A stretch of 64,000 bases of DNA, from the NCBI RefSeq assembly GCF_003576645.1, contig NC_044925.1, positions 9,529,308-9,593,307 of the forward strand, given 5' to 3'. This DNA comes from Ipomoea triloba. Lineage: Eukaryota; Streptophyta; Magnoliopsida; Solanales; Convolvulaceae. Shown here one piece after another: positions 44,753-57,203 of the stretch (its first letter is position 1; each line of letters starts with the position of its first letter). A program made the translations under genes and the position numbers. The notes under the pieces are model-generated. The model was not told the DNA's origin and searched no databases. It saw nothing but the letters and a program-made list of their open reading frames with translations.

Positions 44753-45247
44753 ATGAAGAAGATGAAGATGTTGTGCGCCTTACTGGAAAATTACCCTGTC
44801 GACTGGTCTAGGGTTATCTTTGATTTTCTAAGGGACAACGTGAAAACTAGAATCGACGAGGACTCTAGATGGATCATCAAAGTCCTAGGATTCGGTTTCA
44901 TGATCAGCGTAATATTGAAGAACAAAGGAGTGAAACGTCGTTCTGGCACCATGACTCACAGAACTCATTATTACATGGGTTCTAATCCTCCAAATTATAT
45001 CAAAAGAAAAACCGAGGAGATTGAGGCAGTAAAGAAGGCTGTTAGCAAGAAATTTGAGTCTAAGACAACCAAGGACTCTGGTGGGAAAGAAGTTGCTGAA
45101 ACATCAAAGTCCCATGACTCGGGTTCCTCAAAGAATCCTAAAGAGGAAAAGATCCTCAAAAGCAGAAGTGGAAAAAGGTGCAAAGTCATCAAAAGAACCC
45201 GAACCATCATCAGACCAAGAGGACGAGCCAGAGGAGAAGAGGATTGA
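44753..45247 (+). pseudogene. Decayed retroelement ORF, N-terminal piece
   Basis: Encodes LCALLENYPVDWSRVIFDFL and a lysine-rich tail with TKDSGGKEVAETSKSHDSG. The first part resembles the end of the 'putative plant transposon protein' domain found in plant LTR elements (recognised by eye). Its upstream part is absent: the DNA before it belongs to the copia element. Followed by more fragments in other frames up to 48344. Confidence 0.5.
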
Positions 45248-45272
45248 ATCAAAGAAGTGAAAGGCCAAACAG

Positions 45273-46321
45273 TTGAAAAGGCCGAAGAAGAAGACTAAGA
45301 GAACTCAACCAGAACAGACTTCGACAGCAGAACCAACTATTGTCTTACCAACAGTCGAGGAACAAGGGCGAACCCTTATTGATGATAGTATAAGAGTTCT
45401 CCCTCCTCCCCTGAATGTTGATCTCGAACATAGTGATGAGGACGATCAATTACCTCTCACCAAGTTCATGAAACTGAAGCCATCACCATCCAAACTCTCT
45501 GGCCCTAAGCCATTGAATATTGAGCCTTCGGTACCCGAAGTCACACCCGAGCTAATGGTACTTGAGCCTTCGATACCCGAGCCTCATATTTCTGATGCTC
45601 AGAACAGTCTAGCTCTTGCTGTCCAATCTCACCTCGTTCCACCTCATGATAACTCCGACTCAAGCTCTACCTGAATAGAAGAAGACTCTGAGGGGGAAGC
45701 GGATGGCCGAGGACGAGTTCTTCATAAAGATGTACCTGAGCACATTCGAAGAAGAGTTGCTGAAAATTTGCATCCAATGATGGCATGTTTAGTGATTTCA
45801 TCTTTTGAGAGGTCTAACTTTCAACTTCCTCTCTTAAATACTTCTTCCTCTTCAATTCACATTTAAGAAATCCAGGAACCCATCACCGAAGACATTCCTA
45901 CTAATGTTCCCGAAGTATCAAGGGAAGTTGAGGCCCCATCTGATGATATAACTCGTCAAGTTAATGTTGATGCTGCATTAGTACATCAATTAGCTCACGA
46001 AGAATTGATTGAAAATGTTGATACTCCTGAAGCTTATCAACAAATGCCATCAACGAAGTAATTCTCCACCGAGAACTTGCTAGAATGTACAACTAGCAAC
46101 AATGGCGAATGTCCAGCCTACGAATCTTTGCTAGAACCATCAGTGAAATGGCTGAAGAAGAGGAGTGGGCGCTCAATTAGATGGGTACACAATTAGTGTT
46201 CAAAGCTACTTGACCTGAGGAAATTAACCGAGTATATGCTGAGAAATTGCAAGGTCGAACCTTCAGATATGGGAAAAATGTCGATTTAAACATTGGTCAT
46301 CAAACTCCTCGAGAATAACAA
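45273..46321 (+). pseudogene. Decayed retroelement ORF, middle piece
   Basis: A 133-codon frame (45273-45674) rich in Pro/Glu/Ser, including repeated EPSVPEV and EPSIPEP phrases, continues from the previous piece after a frameshift. The stretch 45675-46321 still reads like the same protein in broken frames with several stops. No domain recognised. Confidence 0.5.
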
Positions 46322-48344
46322 ATGTATGATGACATGCATATTGATAAAATTCACAACATCTCAAGAGTTCAATCCTCTATAAGGGATTTACGACCTGGAG
46401 TTGGACCGAGTCAACCATCTGAAGATACTACTGTTGTTGCCGAGGACAAATCTCTTTTAGAACTTGGCTATAAGTGTAAAGATGATTCAACTCCTCGTGG
46501 AAAGAAAGATGATGAGGATAATAATGATGATCATTCGGGAAATCATATTCCTCCACCTGCAGATGCAACAAGGCATGACAACTCCGGAAATTCTTCGGAC
46601 TCTTCAAGCTCAAACAACTCGGAAGATAAAAATGATGACAAAGAGGCAAGTCGCAACCAGCCTCATGATGAAAAGGAAGATAGTCCGGGGAATGGAAATA
46701 CTGAAATTGTGAATCATGATGAATCTCAAGGATATGAAGTTCAAGACATGAATGTCACTACCAACGAATCATTGGAAGAAACTATTATGCTAAGTCAGAG
46801 TTCAGCCCGAGACGAAGACATGGAAGCGTCTCGTGTTGCGAATCACGGCGACTTAATAATTGATGAAAATCTAATTCTTTCTTCCTTGAATCTTGATGAT
46901 GTGGAAGTAAGGATGAGTTCTGGCTACACTCAAGATGGAAATCTGGAAACGTCTTGCAATGCTAGTCATAAGGATTCTCCCTTGCGGAAAGAGATGAGCG
47001 AAGACAACCCAGTTGACATTGATGTTCATCATGATCTCGCCTTGGCACAAGGTGAAAATCTGGAAGCAATTCCCAGTGAGAGTCATGCTGACTCGGCCGA
47101 GGCCTCAAGCCGATCAACTAAGGTAATTGTTGATAATGTCTCTGTTTTTTCTTCTTTAATGACTGCCATACAGGGCATAGCGAAGACTCAGGACACTCAA
47201 TTCAAATCTATTAATGAGTCTATTGCTAAGATCAAAAAAGATCTAAAGAAGCAAAAGAAGAAGGCTTCTAAGTCTCTTGAAAATGCCAGAATTACTGCTC
47301 TTGAACAAAAGATTGACAGAGTTCTCTCCAAGAACTCGGTCTCCCTTGAATCCTTGAAAGAGTCATTAGCCAAAATGAAGAAAGCTCAAGACGAATTGGT
47401 CACCAAACATGCGTTCATTAAAGAACGACTCGACCTCTCCTGCATGAAGCTAGAATATGTCACTGGCAACCAAAACCAAATGGGCACTTATCTCTCTGAA
47501 TATGAGTGGACTCTTAAGGAGCTTCAAGTATGTGTCAATCGACTAAGTGACAAAATTAATTAGTTAATGGAAGCGAATGATGCCAACAAGGGGGAAAAGA
47601 GCACTTGTAAGGAGATTGTGATCCGAAGTGGTCATGGACCAGGAAGTGGTGAGCAAACTAGAGAAGAATTCTTGGCTCTCAAGCCTAATCCATCTCCCTT
47701 ACCATCACCCGCAAAAAGAACACAGGAACAATCCTCTAGAAGTCAAGCACCGAAAAAGACGAACAGAGAAACCACCCGAGCACGTGATGGACGGCTGCTC
47801 GACTATGTCCCATATGAAGAAGGAAGTGGAAAATGGTACAAAGACTGCAACATTCCACCATTCTGGAAAGACAAATCACCAAAGGACAGAGTTGAATTCA
47901 TAAAGAACCAAAATGAACGAATCTTTTAAAAAAAAGAAGAAAGATGAAAAGATATTTCAAGAGCAGCAAGAAGGACAAAGAATATTTGAAGAGTTCTTGC
48001 AAAGGCTTGAAAGTGCAAACAACATAGAAATCAATGATGAAGATGACTTGAAGATGAAAGGCATTATACAAATCATGACTGCAACTCGCCAAAGCTTCTT
48101 TGATGGAATGATTGCACCCGAATCTATCAAATGGTGGAAGAGGCGAATCATCTTAGGAAAGAATCTTGGCGAAACGACTCAGAACTATCTCATGCTTAAA
48201 ATCAACAAGTATTTGTACAAGATTGAAGGCTTAGATGTACTTAAAGCTAGGAGAGAAATCAATGGCATGATTGATCTATGGGATGCCGAAGCATTGGAAA
48301 GACTCAACAAGAAGAAGACAAGCAAAGACGATGAGAAAATATAA
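46322..48344 (+). pseudogene. Decayed retroelement ORF, acidic and coiled-coil part
   Basis: 46322-47563 encodes a very acidic Asn/Asp/Ser/Glu-rich region, then a coiled coil (about residues 280-400, KSINESIAKIKKDLKKQKKK through LKESLAKMKKAQDELV). A single TAG at 47561-47563 is followed in the same frame by 47564-47929. At an eight-A run (about 47928-47936) the frame shifts, and 47913-48344 continues with FEEFLQRLESANNIEINDED and WWKRRIILGKNLGETTQNYL. It lies just upstream of a SIRE-like polypurine tract and LTR, the place where SIRE elements carry an env-like ORF; that assignment is inference. Confidence 0.55.
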
Positions 48345-48579
48345 TTTTCATCCTCTTTATTTCTGAATTGCTATATCTTGTAATCTTTGCTTTTCATGAT
48401 GAATAAAAGACAAGTTTTTGGGGTCTACGCATGTGTGTGTTTTATTTAGTTTTAATTAACTCCTCACACTATGTAATGTTAAACTCCACTATTCGGCTAT
48501 GATAATAAAAATCCACTTTTGGATACAAGTAGCCAAATGGTTCGAGTATAGGTGTTAGCATCATCAAAAAGGAGGAAAT
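48345..48579 (+). other. 3' untranslated region and polypurine tract
   Basis: Non-coding stretch ending AAAAAGGAGGAAAT (48566-48579), a polypurine tract directly before the LTR start at 48580. Confidence 0.6.
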
Positions 48580-49136
48580 TGTTAGGAACCCCGAGTTATT
48601 GATTTGATGATACCAAAGACCTGAGGAGAACCCCCCCCCCTCCCAATCTTTACTTTGTCTTTTATCCTCTAGGAAGACGATTTCTAGTTTAGAATTCATT
48701 TTGACGAATCCATACAAATCAAGAGTAGCTCTCAGTCAAACTTTAAGAAGTTTTCAAGGTCGATAACTCGAAGACTCGAAGACTTGAAGATTGAAGATTG
48801 AAGATATGAAGGCTGTAGTAGTTTAAGGTCGAATACTGGAAGGGCCGAACTCTTGAAGACCGAATAGTCAAAGATGATTAATTCGAGGAGTTGATAAAAG
48901 AATGATAAAGTCAATCATTCTCACGAGTACCCAAGGCACTAAGACTCAAAAGACATTCTTTGAAGTAATGTCTTGTCCATTACCTTGAGGTTGGGTATGA
49001 CCAAAATGTCAAATGGATCCTAGGTGATGATCCCAAGGAGCATTAAATGATTGTCTGTTAGTGTGAGACAAAATACAAAGTGTCCTTGCATAAAAGTGGA
49101 CAAACGGCTAGAAAGTACTGACATTCTCAAAAGGTC
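48580..49136 (+). repeat. SIRE-like copia 3' LTR, truncated
   Basis: Starts TGTTAGGAACCCCGAG followed by TTTGATGATACCAAAG, a start typical of SIRE/Maximus-type copia LTRs. The sequence stops resembling an LTR near 49136, where minus-strand coding begins. A possible distal part lies at 56751-56901. Confidence 0.6.
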
Positions 49137-49784
49137 TCACTTTACCCATGAATGAGCAATGATCTTCCATAAGACTCGTAAGTCCTCTTTTACGATCTGA
49201 GAAACTCTTACCCTTGACCCAACCCATTCGACTCCCTGTCTCGCGATCATCGACCAATACTTCCTTGGAATGTCCCTATCTCCAAAATCATGCCTTAATC
49301 TCCGATACCAGTGCTTTGATTGGTCATCCTCCTCGTAGAATCCTAGGAGAGCACCCAAGCGGTTGGCCGATATGTGATAATCTTGGTTGAAGAGTCGAAA
49401 CTTAATGGTCGGGCTGTAGAGGTCTCCAGCTACTCCTTCAACATTTAAGCTTGCAATAAACTCGTGGACTAGAGGAATGAAAGTATCCTACCTCCAGCTC
49501 AACAAGTTGTTCCAATAAGGTTCGGCGATTAACCTCTCTAGTCCATACTTGCATTCATAATCCTCCAACACTGTCAAGTCGACATATTTCCATTGCACAA
49601 TCGAGAAATTCAACAGTTGTCTGTACCGACCCAGCATGGTTGGTGTCATCAGTAAGATTTGATTTCCAGTTGGTACTTCAATATAGCGAGTATTTGCGTT
49701 TCTAGCACTATTTTCTTCCACAGGAGCCTTTCCCTTTTGGAGCATTCTAGCTATTTGTTGTGCAAAGTCATGTGGAGAAGACAT
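49137..49784 (-). pseudogene. Athila-type ORF fragment (plant transposon protein domain)
   Basis: From ATG 49784 the minus strand encodes MSSPHDFAQQIARMLQKGKA, then GLERLIAEPYWNNLLSWR. Further on, in shifted frames, it encodes GALLGFYEEDDQSKHWYRRL and PRKYWSMIARQGVEWVGSR. This order matches the ORF1-like protein of Athila-type gypsy elements by eye. Several frameshifts and stops between 49360 and 49490 break it. It lies downstream (minus strand) of ORF A copy 1. Confidence 0.6.
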
Positions 49785-50560
49785 TTTTCCTATAACATTG
49801 ACAAGCAAAGCACAATACAAGGAAAAACATTTTCCTCTTTAAACATTGAATATGAACAACATTGCACATTTTAGAGAAAAGAACATAAGAGCTCATTGCA
49901 TGCAATCATCATCTTGATATTTATCAACAATTATATCATATACATGCAAGGACTAGCTCATTCTATTCCATACTCATTTCATAGTCAAAAGGTCAACATA
50001 TGGTCAACTTCATCTTCTTCCTCTAGACTAGCTCAAGGTTGAAAAATGGAAGCAACATGAAGGTTAAAATTGGACCAAATAACTAGTGGAATATAGCAAT
50101 GTAGTGCCTATAGAGTAGGAAGGTTGCAAACTTTTCCCATCATGCTCACTATAACAACAAGGATCTCATCATGACAAGAGAATACTCAAATCAAGCAATT
50201 TCAAGATCTAGTCACAAAGAGATAGTAAAACATGAAATTTCTAGTGCATAGAAGCAATGTAGGCCTATTACAAGTCTACTAAGTCATCCCATAACAATAT
50301 ATCTCAAGAAAAATCTCAAACAAGAAAAACCAATGGAGATATGCTTCAAAGAGAACAAGTTCTTCATTAAGCAAGTAAATAGCAAAAGAGAATGTGTTCT
50401 TACCTTGGAAATGACTTAGGATCCTTAAGAAAAGTTGAGAAACTTGGAAGGAAATGCTTAGAAGGTGTATATTTTCAGCTTGGGAGAGTTCTTGCTCGTG
50501 GTGGTGAAGAAATGAAGCAAGGAAAGGGTTTGAAACCACTTCGCGCGAAAAGTCCGCGAA
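49785..50560 (-). other. Non-coding region between ORF A and Athila-type ORF
   Basis: No domain-bearing frame. Part of it (about 50400-50560) aligns with 57020-57180 in the second copy of this element family, so it is element sequence. Confidence 0.45.
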
Positions 50561-50573
50561 AAGTCGGGTGCCC

Positions 50574-50716
50574 GTCCACGCACGCTACCACGCGTGGTGG
50601 TGGGCGTGGGAGCTCTCTGGTTTATTCCCACACCTGCTCACACGCGTGTGAGTGGCGTGGCGGCTTACTGGAATTTTTCCACGCCTGCCTACACGCGTGG
50701 TGGTAGGCGTGGAAGG
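50574..50716. repeat. Three hairpins with ACGCGT centre
   Basis: Centres ACCACGCGTGGT (50587-50598), CTCACACGCGTGTGAG (50636-50651) and a third with CACGCGTG near 50693-50700. Each has outer arms close to CCACGC and GCGTGG. Inner arms differ between units but pair. Lies in the 3' non-coding part of ORF A copy 1. Confidence 0.75.
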
Positions 50717-50992
50717 CTATTTGTGCAAAATTTACCTTGGTTTCCCTTCCTCCCTTTGCTAATGATGATGTTTGTCGATCGATTGCGGGCAATTTGTAAC
50801 TCTCGGGCTTATGATCTGTACTTGTTAGCTTAACCGAGGTTATAAAAACATTATTGAAATAAAGATAAAGAAAGGTATACTACAGATAATAAGAAAAACT
50901 GAAAGAAAATGTAAAATAACATTCGGACTGCCTCCCAAGTGCGCCATGGTTTTATGTCTCCTGGTCAGACGTAATGTGGCCTATCCTTCAAG

Positions 50993-51406
50993 TCATACAG
51001 ATTTTGGGACCCAACCAAGCGTCCCATGAACTTTAGCTTCAAGGAATGTCCCATAGTGGGTAACATCCTTGAATTCAAAGGCAAAGAAGGGGAAAACACA
51101 TTCTATTACCCTAAGCTGTTTAAAGATAGTGAGCCTCTCTTCTTCCTTCTTATTATAAATTCCTTCCCTCAAAAAGTTGTCCTTAAAAGCTTCCCAGTGA
51201 ACACACTCACTCCTATCTATCTCTCGTGAAGTGCCCACACCTTCCCCCGATTCATCAAACTTGCAGAACTCACTTTCACAAGAATAAAAAGATATAATAT
51301 CATCCTCACTCCCCAAAGTATCATCACATAGTTGTAAAGAATCACACTCCCACGAGCAAAAAAGAACTTTGTCACGTTTATCAAGATTATCATTTTAAAC
51401 CGTAAA
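50993..51406 (-). pseudogene. ORF A copy 1, C-terminal part
   Basis: Continues the ORF of 54186-55221 beyond the LTR insertion. Across the GGAGT target site the frame is kept: CEDDS then FTV, one TAA stop, then NDNLDKRDKVLFCSWECDS and onward to VTHYGTFLEAKVHGTLGWVP and a stop at 50993. The last 30 residues match the end of copy 2. No recognised domain. Downstream lies a conserved TGGGAGGCA motif shared with copy 2. Confidence 0.7.
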
Positions 51407-51411
51407 GGAGT

Positions 51412-54180
51412 TGTAACACCCCAATTTTCAACTCTTACATTTATTACAAATCAGTATTCATATGCTGCGGAAGCTTACATCTTATCAGCAGAAAACTGGG
51501 TGCTACCGCCACACCTAGAGTGAATTCTATCACCTCTTTGACAAACTCCACTCTAAGTGCACAGGCTAAACTTACAACATTAACAACAATCCCTGTCTAC
51601 ATCAAAGAGTAGACCCCAACCTCAACTTCCATCCTATTCAGAGCTCATCGGGCTACAGGAACCCACCCTATATAACATCTGTTAACAGAAAACACATTGA
51701 AGTGTAGTTAGCACGACGGCTAAGTAAGGATATCCATGGGTTATTCAAAACTAAATAAAGGTTTTGTAAAAATTGTTACATAGAAAACCCTATACCTTAC
51801 TCATCGGCAGAGATTCTACCTGCAACAGTTATAAATAGCAACTTGCATACACTATGAGCAACATTCAATGACGTCTCAAATCATTTTCCCTCTTGACAAG
51901 GTCATTTGGTAATCATTTNNNNNNNNNNNNNNNNNNNNNNNNNNNNNNNNNNNNNNNNNNNNNNNNNNNNNNNNNNNNNNNNNNNNNNNNNNNNNNNNNN
52001 NNNNNNNNNNNNNNNNNNNNNNNNNNNNNNNNNNNNNNNNNNNNNNNNNNNNNNNNNNNNNNNNNNNNNNNNNNNNNNNNNNNNNNNNNNNNNNNNNNNN
52101 NNNNNNNNNNNNNNNNNNNNNNNNNNNNNNNNNNNNNNNNNNNNNNNNNNNNNNNNNNNNNNNNNNNNNNNNNNNNNNNNNNNNNNNNNNNNNNNNNNNN
52201 NNNNNNNNNNNNNNNNNNNNNNNNNNNNNNNNNNNNNNNNNNNNNNNNNNNNNNNNNNNNNNNNNNNNNNNNNNNNNNNNNNNNNNNNNNNNNNNNNNNN
52301 NNNNNNNNNNNNNNNNNNNNNNNNNNNNNNNNNNNNNNNNNNNNNNNNNNNNNNNNNNNNNNNNNNNNNNNNNNNNNNNNNNNNNNNNNNNNNNNNNNNN
52401 NNNNNNNNNNNNNNNNNNNNNCTTTTAACCAAATCCGGAAATTTCCCTTTTCTCTTGCAAAACATTTAGATAATCCACTAACAACCCTTCACAATGGTAA
52501 ATCAAGTGTAACCATTCTATACTTCCAACCCCACATTTTTCACATAAGTTCCATACTTGACACATACATCTCAATACATATAACATATGTACTTCCCAAC
52601 CTTAACATAGGCATAATACACAAAATACATTTACTCTTTACATGTACATAATACCACCTCCTTATAAGAAAATTTCAGCTTGGCGCAGTCCGAAAGATTG
52701 AGCCTGTAAAAATAATTCCCGAACTCTTTTTCACTTGAAATTTTTATGGTAGAACCCCAACTCATAGTACTTGATGTCCATAAAAAGTTTTGATCATTTT
52801 GATCCGCGAATAAACACAGAAAATTCCATTTTTGCCCTTGGCAGTGTGCTGTCCAGAATTTTTCTCTCTGGACCAGTTTTGGAAAAAAATTCGAAAACCA
52901 TACTTATACTACTCCGATCATTATGAAATTTTATATGCAGGTTCTACACTTATTTAACTACGTATCTGAAGAAAATAGGATCAAAATACCTTACCAAATT
53001 TTCCCAATAAATCTCGGAAGTTACTGCCAGAAATCTATCTTGATTTTCAATATTTTCACAAGTATAAGCCTATATGGACATAAATACAACATATACATGC
53101 ATATATTAGCTATGAACATGTACACAAAAACTACCAAAAATTCAAAGAGTAATTTCTTGAACCATCTAAGAGTTCCTCAAGTTAAACACATAATTTTCAC
53201 ATAACACATAGATTTCATGTACACCAATCAACCACAAATCACAACCTAGCTATCAATTATCTAGTTTCAAATAACCTCAACCAAATAAAGGGATTCCTTA
53301 CCTCCTTGAGAGTATATTAACACCGTAGGATGAATTTTGGATCTTTTCCCCCAATCTACTCAAAACCCTAAGATCAAAATCAACACCATAACAACAAATA
53401 TTAAGAACTTAAGCTTAGATTCATGCTCTAGGAGGAAAAACAAAGCTTTCCACCGAATAAAATCGAAGTTTTACCGAATAGTTCGACACTTGTGAAGAAA
53501 CTTGGCTATGGAAGCAAGCTTTAATGGAGGAAAAATGGTGAAGAAGATGAAGATGATCACACTTTCTCTCTCTCTCTTTGATTTCGGCAATTTGAAGGAC
53601 AATGGAAAAAAAATTAAAGACAAAGCTTATATATTATATGAGGGAGCTTGTAGGATAAGCCACATTATTTGGATCATCTTCAAGAATTAATTAAATAATA
53701 ACATGTGGCTAGAAATGGTGACAAGTGTCAAAATCTTATGGTAACTCAAGAAAAATATCTTCAATTGGACTGGTAAGGGTCAAAACAGATATAATTTCGA
53801 TAGAAAATAATTTAAATAGGAATAATTCCGAAACTAAAAATTTATCTCAGACTGAAACTCAAAATTGGGCTAGGTTCGGTACACCGCGAAATTTCGCGAT
53901 GTACGATCAAAAATAAATTTTTGCTGCTATGGGCTAATTTAATTAAATAGGAAATTCCAGAATAATAGTATGGTGTCTAAAAATCCATTTCCTAGGACAA
54001 ACGGGTCCGAATACTAGCTCCTAAAGTTTTTTTACGGTTCGTGACCGGGACGTACGATCGCAGCTTAATAACAACTATACTCACTTATAAAAATTCTTTT
54101 GAAATATATGAAGATCATAACTTATGAATGTCAACGCCTTAGGATAAAATAATAATGTTAGGAAAATACGGGGTATTACA
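51412..54180 (-). mobile_element. Solo LTR, family 2, inserted in ORF A
   Basis: Plus-strand ends TGTAACACCCC and GGGGTATTACA with a perfect GGAGT duplication on both sides (51407-51411, 54181-54185). Much of it aligns inverted with 39135-43096, for example 52660-53100 against 40120-40640. It contains 503 Ns (51919-52421), roughly where the hairpin array should lie. It interrupts ORF A copy 1. Confidence 0.9.
51919..52421. other. Assembly gap (503 N)
   Basis: Run of N. Frames reported through it are meaningless. By alignment with the related LTR at 39135-43096 it covers the region of the 35 bp hairpin minisatellite. Confidence 0.99.
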
Positions 54181-54185
54181 GGAGT

Positions 54186-55221
54186 CATCCTCACAAACAT
54201 CATAAGAACTTTTAATTTGAGTTGGAGTGAGAGTTTTACCTTGTGCGGGGTTTTCGTCTTCCCACACTATTTCGATATTATCCTCGTCTTCACTCTCAGT
54301 TTCTCCCCATTGTTGAGTGTTCAACTCAAGAGTCGAAACTTCTTGCAGTACTGGGGTCTCAAGTTCTGTGCATTCTTGGACACTCACCTCTCCATCATCA
54401 ATCATCCTTTCCATCTTGTCATTCTCTCGCCGGTTGGTTTCCATTGTCGGGTGGTCATTTGTGACGGGATTGTCAACCATGGGTAGCAGTCTCTTCATAA
54501 GCTCCTCCGACATCGATAGCATTTTGGTCTCGATTTCATCCAGTGGAAGTCCTTCCTCACGAAGAGCGACAAGATTTTTCTTCATTTCACTTCTAATTTC
54601 ATTTCGTAGATTGATGGTATCTTCCTTGGCAATTTGTATGAACATTTCTACTTTATCCTTCAAGATCTGGATTTCATCATTGGCAGGTGAAAGGTACTCA
54701 TAAGATGGTATAGGTTGGTTGAAATTTTGAACAAAAGGTGGTGTTTCATTGATATATCTATCACTTTGTTGTGGTGGGGGTGAATAACTAAGATTGGTGC
54801 GAGAATGAGAATACCAATGTCTCTCAGGTCGATGGTTTAATGGAGAGTTATAAGGAATCGGAGGTTTAATGGTTGAAGAAATTATGGCCTTTAATGTTGG
54901 TTCACAACTGGGGTCAATTTCCTTCATGACTTGAATAAGTCGATTGTTAATATTCTCCGCTATTGAACTAAGGGATTCCTCTCCATGTTGGTATGTAGGT
55001 TTCTCAATTCTCTCATAATTAAGCATAGAGGATGTAGCATAAGGATATGGCTCGTAGGTAGGATAAGTGAAAGTGTTTGGGTAAGGTGGGTATGTATGTG
55101 GTGGGTATACATAATGATTAGGATAGTATTGTGGGTGTGGTTCATAGGTTTGAGGTGGAATGTTTCTTGTGTAGGGTCTTCCATGGTATGGGTAACCATG
55201 GGGATACGGATAAGCACTCAT
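54186..55221 (-). pseudogene. ORF A copy 1, N-terminal part
   Basis: I chose ATG 55221 (MSAYPYPHGYPYHGRPYT) because copy 2 has the matching start at 59353; an in-frame ATG further upstream lies in the leader. The first 90 residues are Tyr/Pro/His-rich, then a helical segment (IQILKDKVEMFIQIAKEDTI), LREEGLPLDEIETKMLSMSE and an acidic tail (SEDEDNIEIVWEDENPAQ). It sits after an LTR and a TGGCGCC primer-binding site, the gag position. Yet I see no gag, protease or zinc-knuckle motif. Function unknown. The LTR at 51412-54180 splits it. Confidence 0.75.
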
Positions 55222-55452
55222 TGTAAGCTTCGATGGATTGATTGTAGAAAATTTCCTGCGCAAGCTTAACAAACAACAAATATATCGCAACTAAAAGTAG
55301 TTGCAAGTGAGCACAAGATATGTTCAAGATAAATAAGCTCACTTCTCTTAATCAAGTAACAAAAACAAGAAAATAAAGCAAACAAAAATAAAGCAATTCA
55401 AGAACTCTTAAAATTCTACTTTGAAGATGTCAACACAATTCAAGAACCGTTT

Positions 55453-55474
55453 GCCATCCCCGGAAACGGCGCCA
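55453..55474 (-). other. Primer-binding site, ORF A element copy 1
   Basis: Minus-strand TGGCGCCGTTTCCGGGGA three bases inside the LTR end, the form common in Athila/Tat gypsy elements. Confidence 0.7.
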
Positions 55475-55477
55475 TTT

Positions 55478-56750
55478 TGAAGGGATGTATGTATGGGGTG
55501 AGTGAATGTGAAGGTGGTAAAACGAAGAGTCAAGACTCCCCGAGTGTCGTGTCTCTCAAGGATGGCGAATGAGAACCGAATAGGTGTGTTGGCATCTAAG
55601 AGGTTGAAGGAAAAGAGTTGCGGGACTTACTAAGGTTGGATATCATTAGTAGGGAAGTTTGAAAGGTTGGGAGTGGTTGTGTAAAAGAAATAAAAGAAAG
55701 GTAAAGTGGAGATTGGGGCTTTAGGCTTCTCTATGTGGTCTATCTTTGGATGGGTTTGCGAGCGCGAGATGCGGAATAGACTAGGGAGTTCGTGGCACAT
55801 CACCAAGTGGCGTCACACTTTGGAATCCCACATCCTCATTCGGTTGGGGCATTTCATCGAACACTTTGTCTACCACTCCTCTCAGATCTTGTCCTTTCGG
55901 ACTAAGAGCGCAGATGTGGGTGAGTTAGACTCGTGAGTGGCCGCTATCGCGCACACACTCACTTTCTTTGGGTTTGCTACCTAATGTGGCCACAAAAGGC
56001 ACAAAGCTTGAAGAACATCATCCACACAAGTTCATCATCCAACAACCAAGCAACTCACAATTCAAAGCAATAATATTAAACATCCACATAGATTAACCTT
56101 GGGGCCACCAATCCCCTATCTAATCTACTCTATCATGCTAAAGAAACAAGAAAAAGAAAGGAAATGTCAAAGAAACAAGTATTGAATTAGAAATTGGAGA
56201 GAATAGTTACCACCCTTAGAAAGGGGATCTTTACAATCTTGATCTTGAAATCCCTATCTTCACTCTTGCCCTTGGATCTAATCTAAACTATAAGAGAAAG
56301 GAATTTTCTCCCAAGAGGGGAGAAAACCCTCTAGATCTATTCTACTCTATTCTATGATTTTTCTGATTGTCCTCTTGGTTTAGGGCAAGAGGGATTTATA
56401 TGGGTGACAAAAGGGAACAAATTTCCCAAAATGACCCTTGGCCGGACCACGCATGCTTCCACGCGTGGTGGTGGGCGTGGGAGGTTACTGGAAAGATTCC
56501 CTGCCCAGCCACATGCGTGTGAGGCTGCGTGGGACGATACTGCATTGTGGCTTCTTTGTCTTTTGCTCTGTTTTAGCCTCAAATCCCTCTCCAACCTGTG
56601 AAATATCTCAAAATTCTTCCTAGGAATGTTGTTAGTAGATTTTAATCACATCTGAGCTAAAATGCATGCAATTGTTATAATCGGATGTCAAAACGTTGCA
56701 CTTTTAATTCAATTAAGACCCTTTTTAAATGCTATTCTTAGTGCTTATCA
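55478..56750 (-). repeat. 5' LTR of ORF A element, copy 1
   Basis: On the minus strand starts TGATAAGCACTAAGAATAG at 56750 and ends CCCTTCA at 55478, just before the primer-binding site; 1273 bp. It contains a TATAAAT box near 56400 (minus) and ACGCGTGG-type inverted repeats at about 56446-56540. I find no matching 3' LTR, so the copy is rearranged or truncated. Confidence 0.65.
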
Positions 56751-56901
56751 AAGCTTTATTTATCCGCTCCGTCTATCTTGATCAAGTTCAACCTCCTCAA
56801 GGGATTGTTCTTGTAAAAAGTTTATAAAATTCCTTGTGAGTCTATTCAACCCCCCCCCCCCCCCCCTTCCTAGACTCACATCTCACCAACTGGGGCCAAC
56901 A
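56751..56901 (+). repeat. Distal SIRE-like LTR fragment
   Basis: Ends TGGGGCCAACA after a 17-base C run (56850-56866) and CTAGACTCACATC, the common 3' end layout of SIRE-type copia LTRs. It could be the continuation of the LTR starting at 48580, split by the material between, or an unrelated fragment. Confidence 0.45.
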
Positions 56902-57203
56902 GTAGGCTCAAATCCAACATATATGTTCTTAAATATGAGAGAAAACAAGGCAATGTAGATCTAGGAAGAAACCCATTCAAAACCAAATTCTAGCTCTTGA
57001 ACCAAATAAAGCAAAGAAATCTAGAGATTACCTCCATTGATGACTTTAGATATGATATTCCCTTGAAATCTTGGAAGTAAAATGCCTTAGGATGAAGGGT
57101 TTTTACCTTAGAGATGTAGTTTGCTCGTGGAAATGAAAGGAATGAAGAAAGGGCAAGATTTAAACACATTTGCGCCACTTTTACGCAACTCTTCTGGTGC
57201 GCG

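Noticed and set aside
49785..50910. This stretch as the 3' LTR of ORF A element copy 1
   Set aside because: By eye it does not align with the 5' LTR at 55478-56750 beyond the hairpin motif, and lacks the TGATAAG start.
51893..52651. 252-codon and 187-codon frames across the N run
   Set aside because: Most codons are N; the frames exist only because the gap has no stops.
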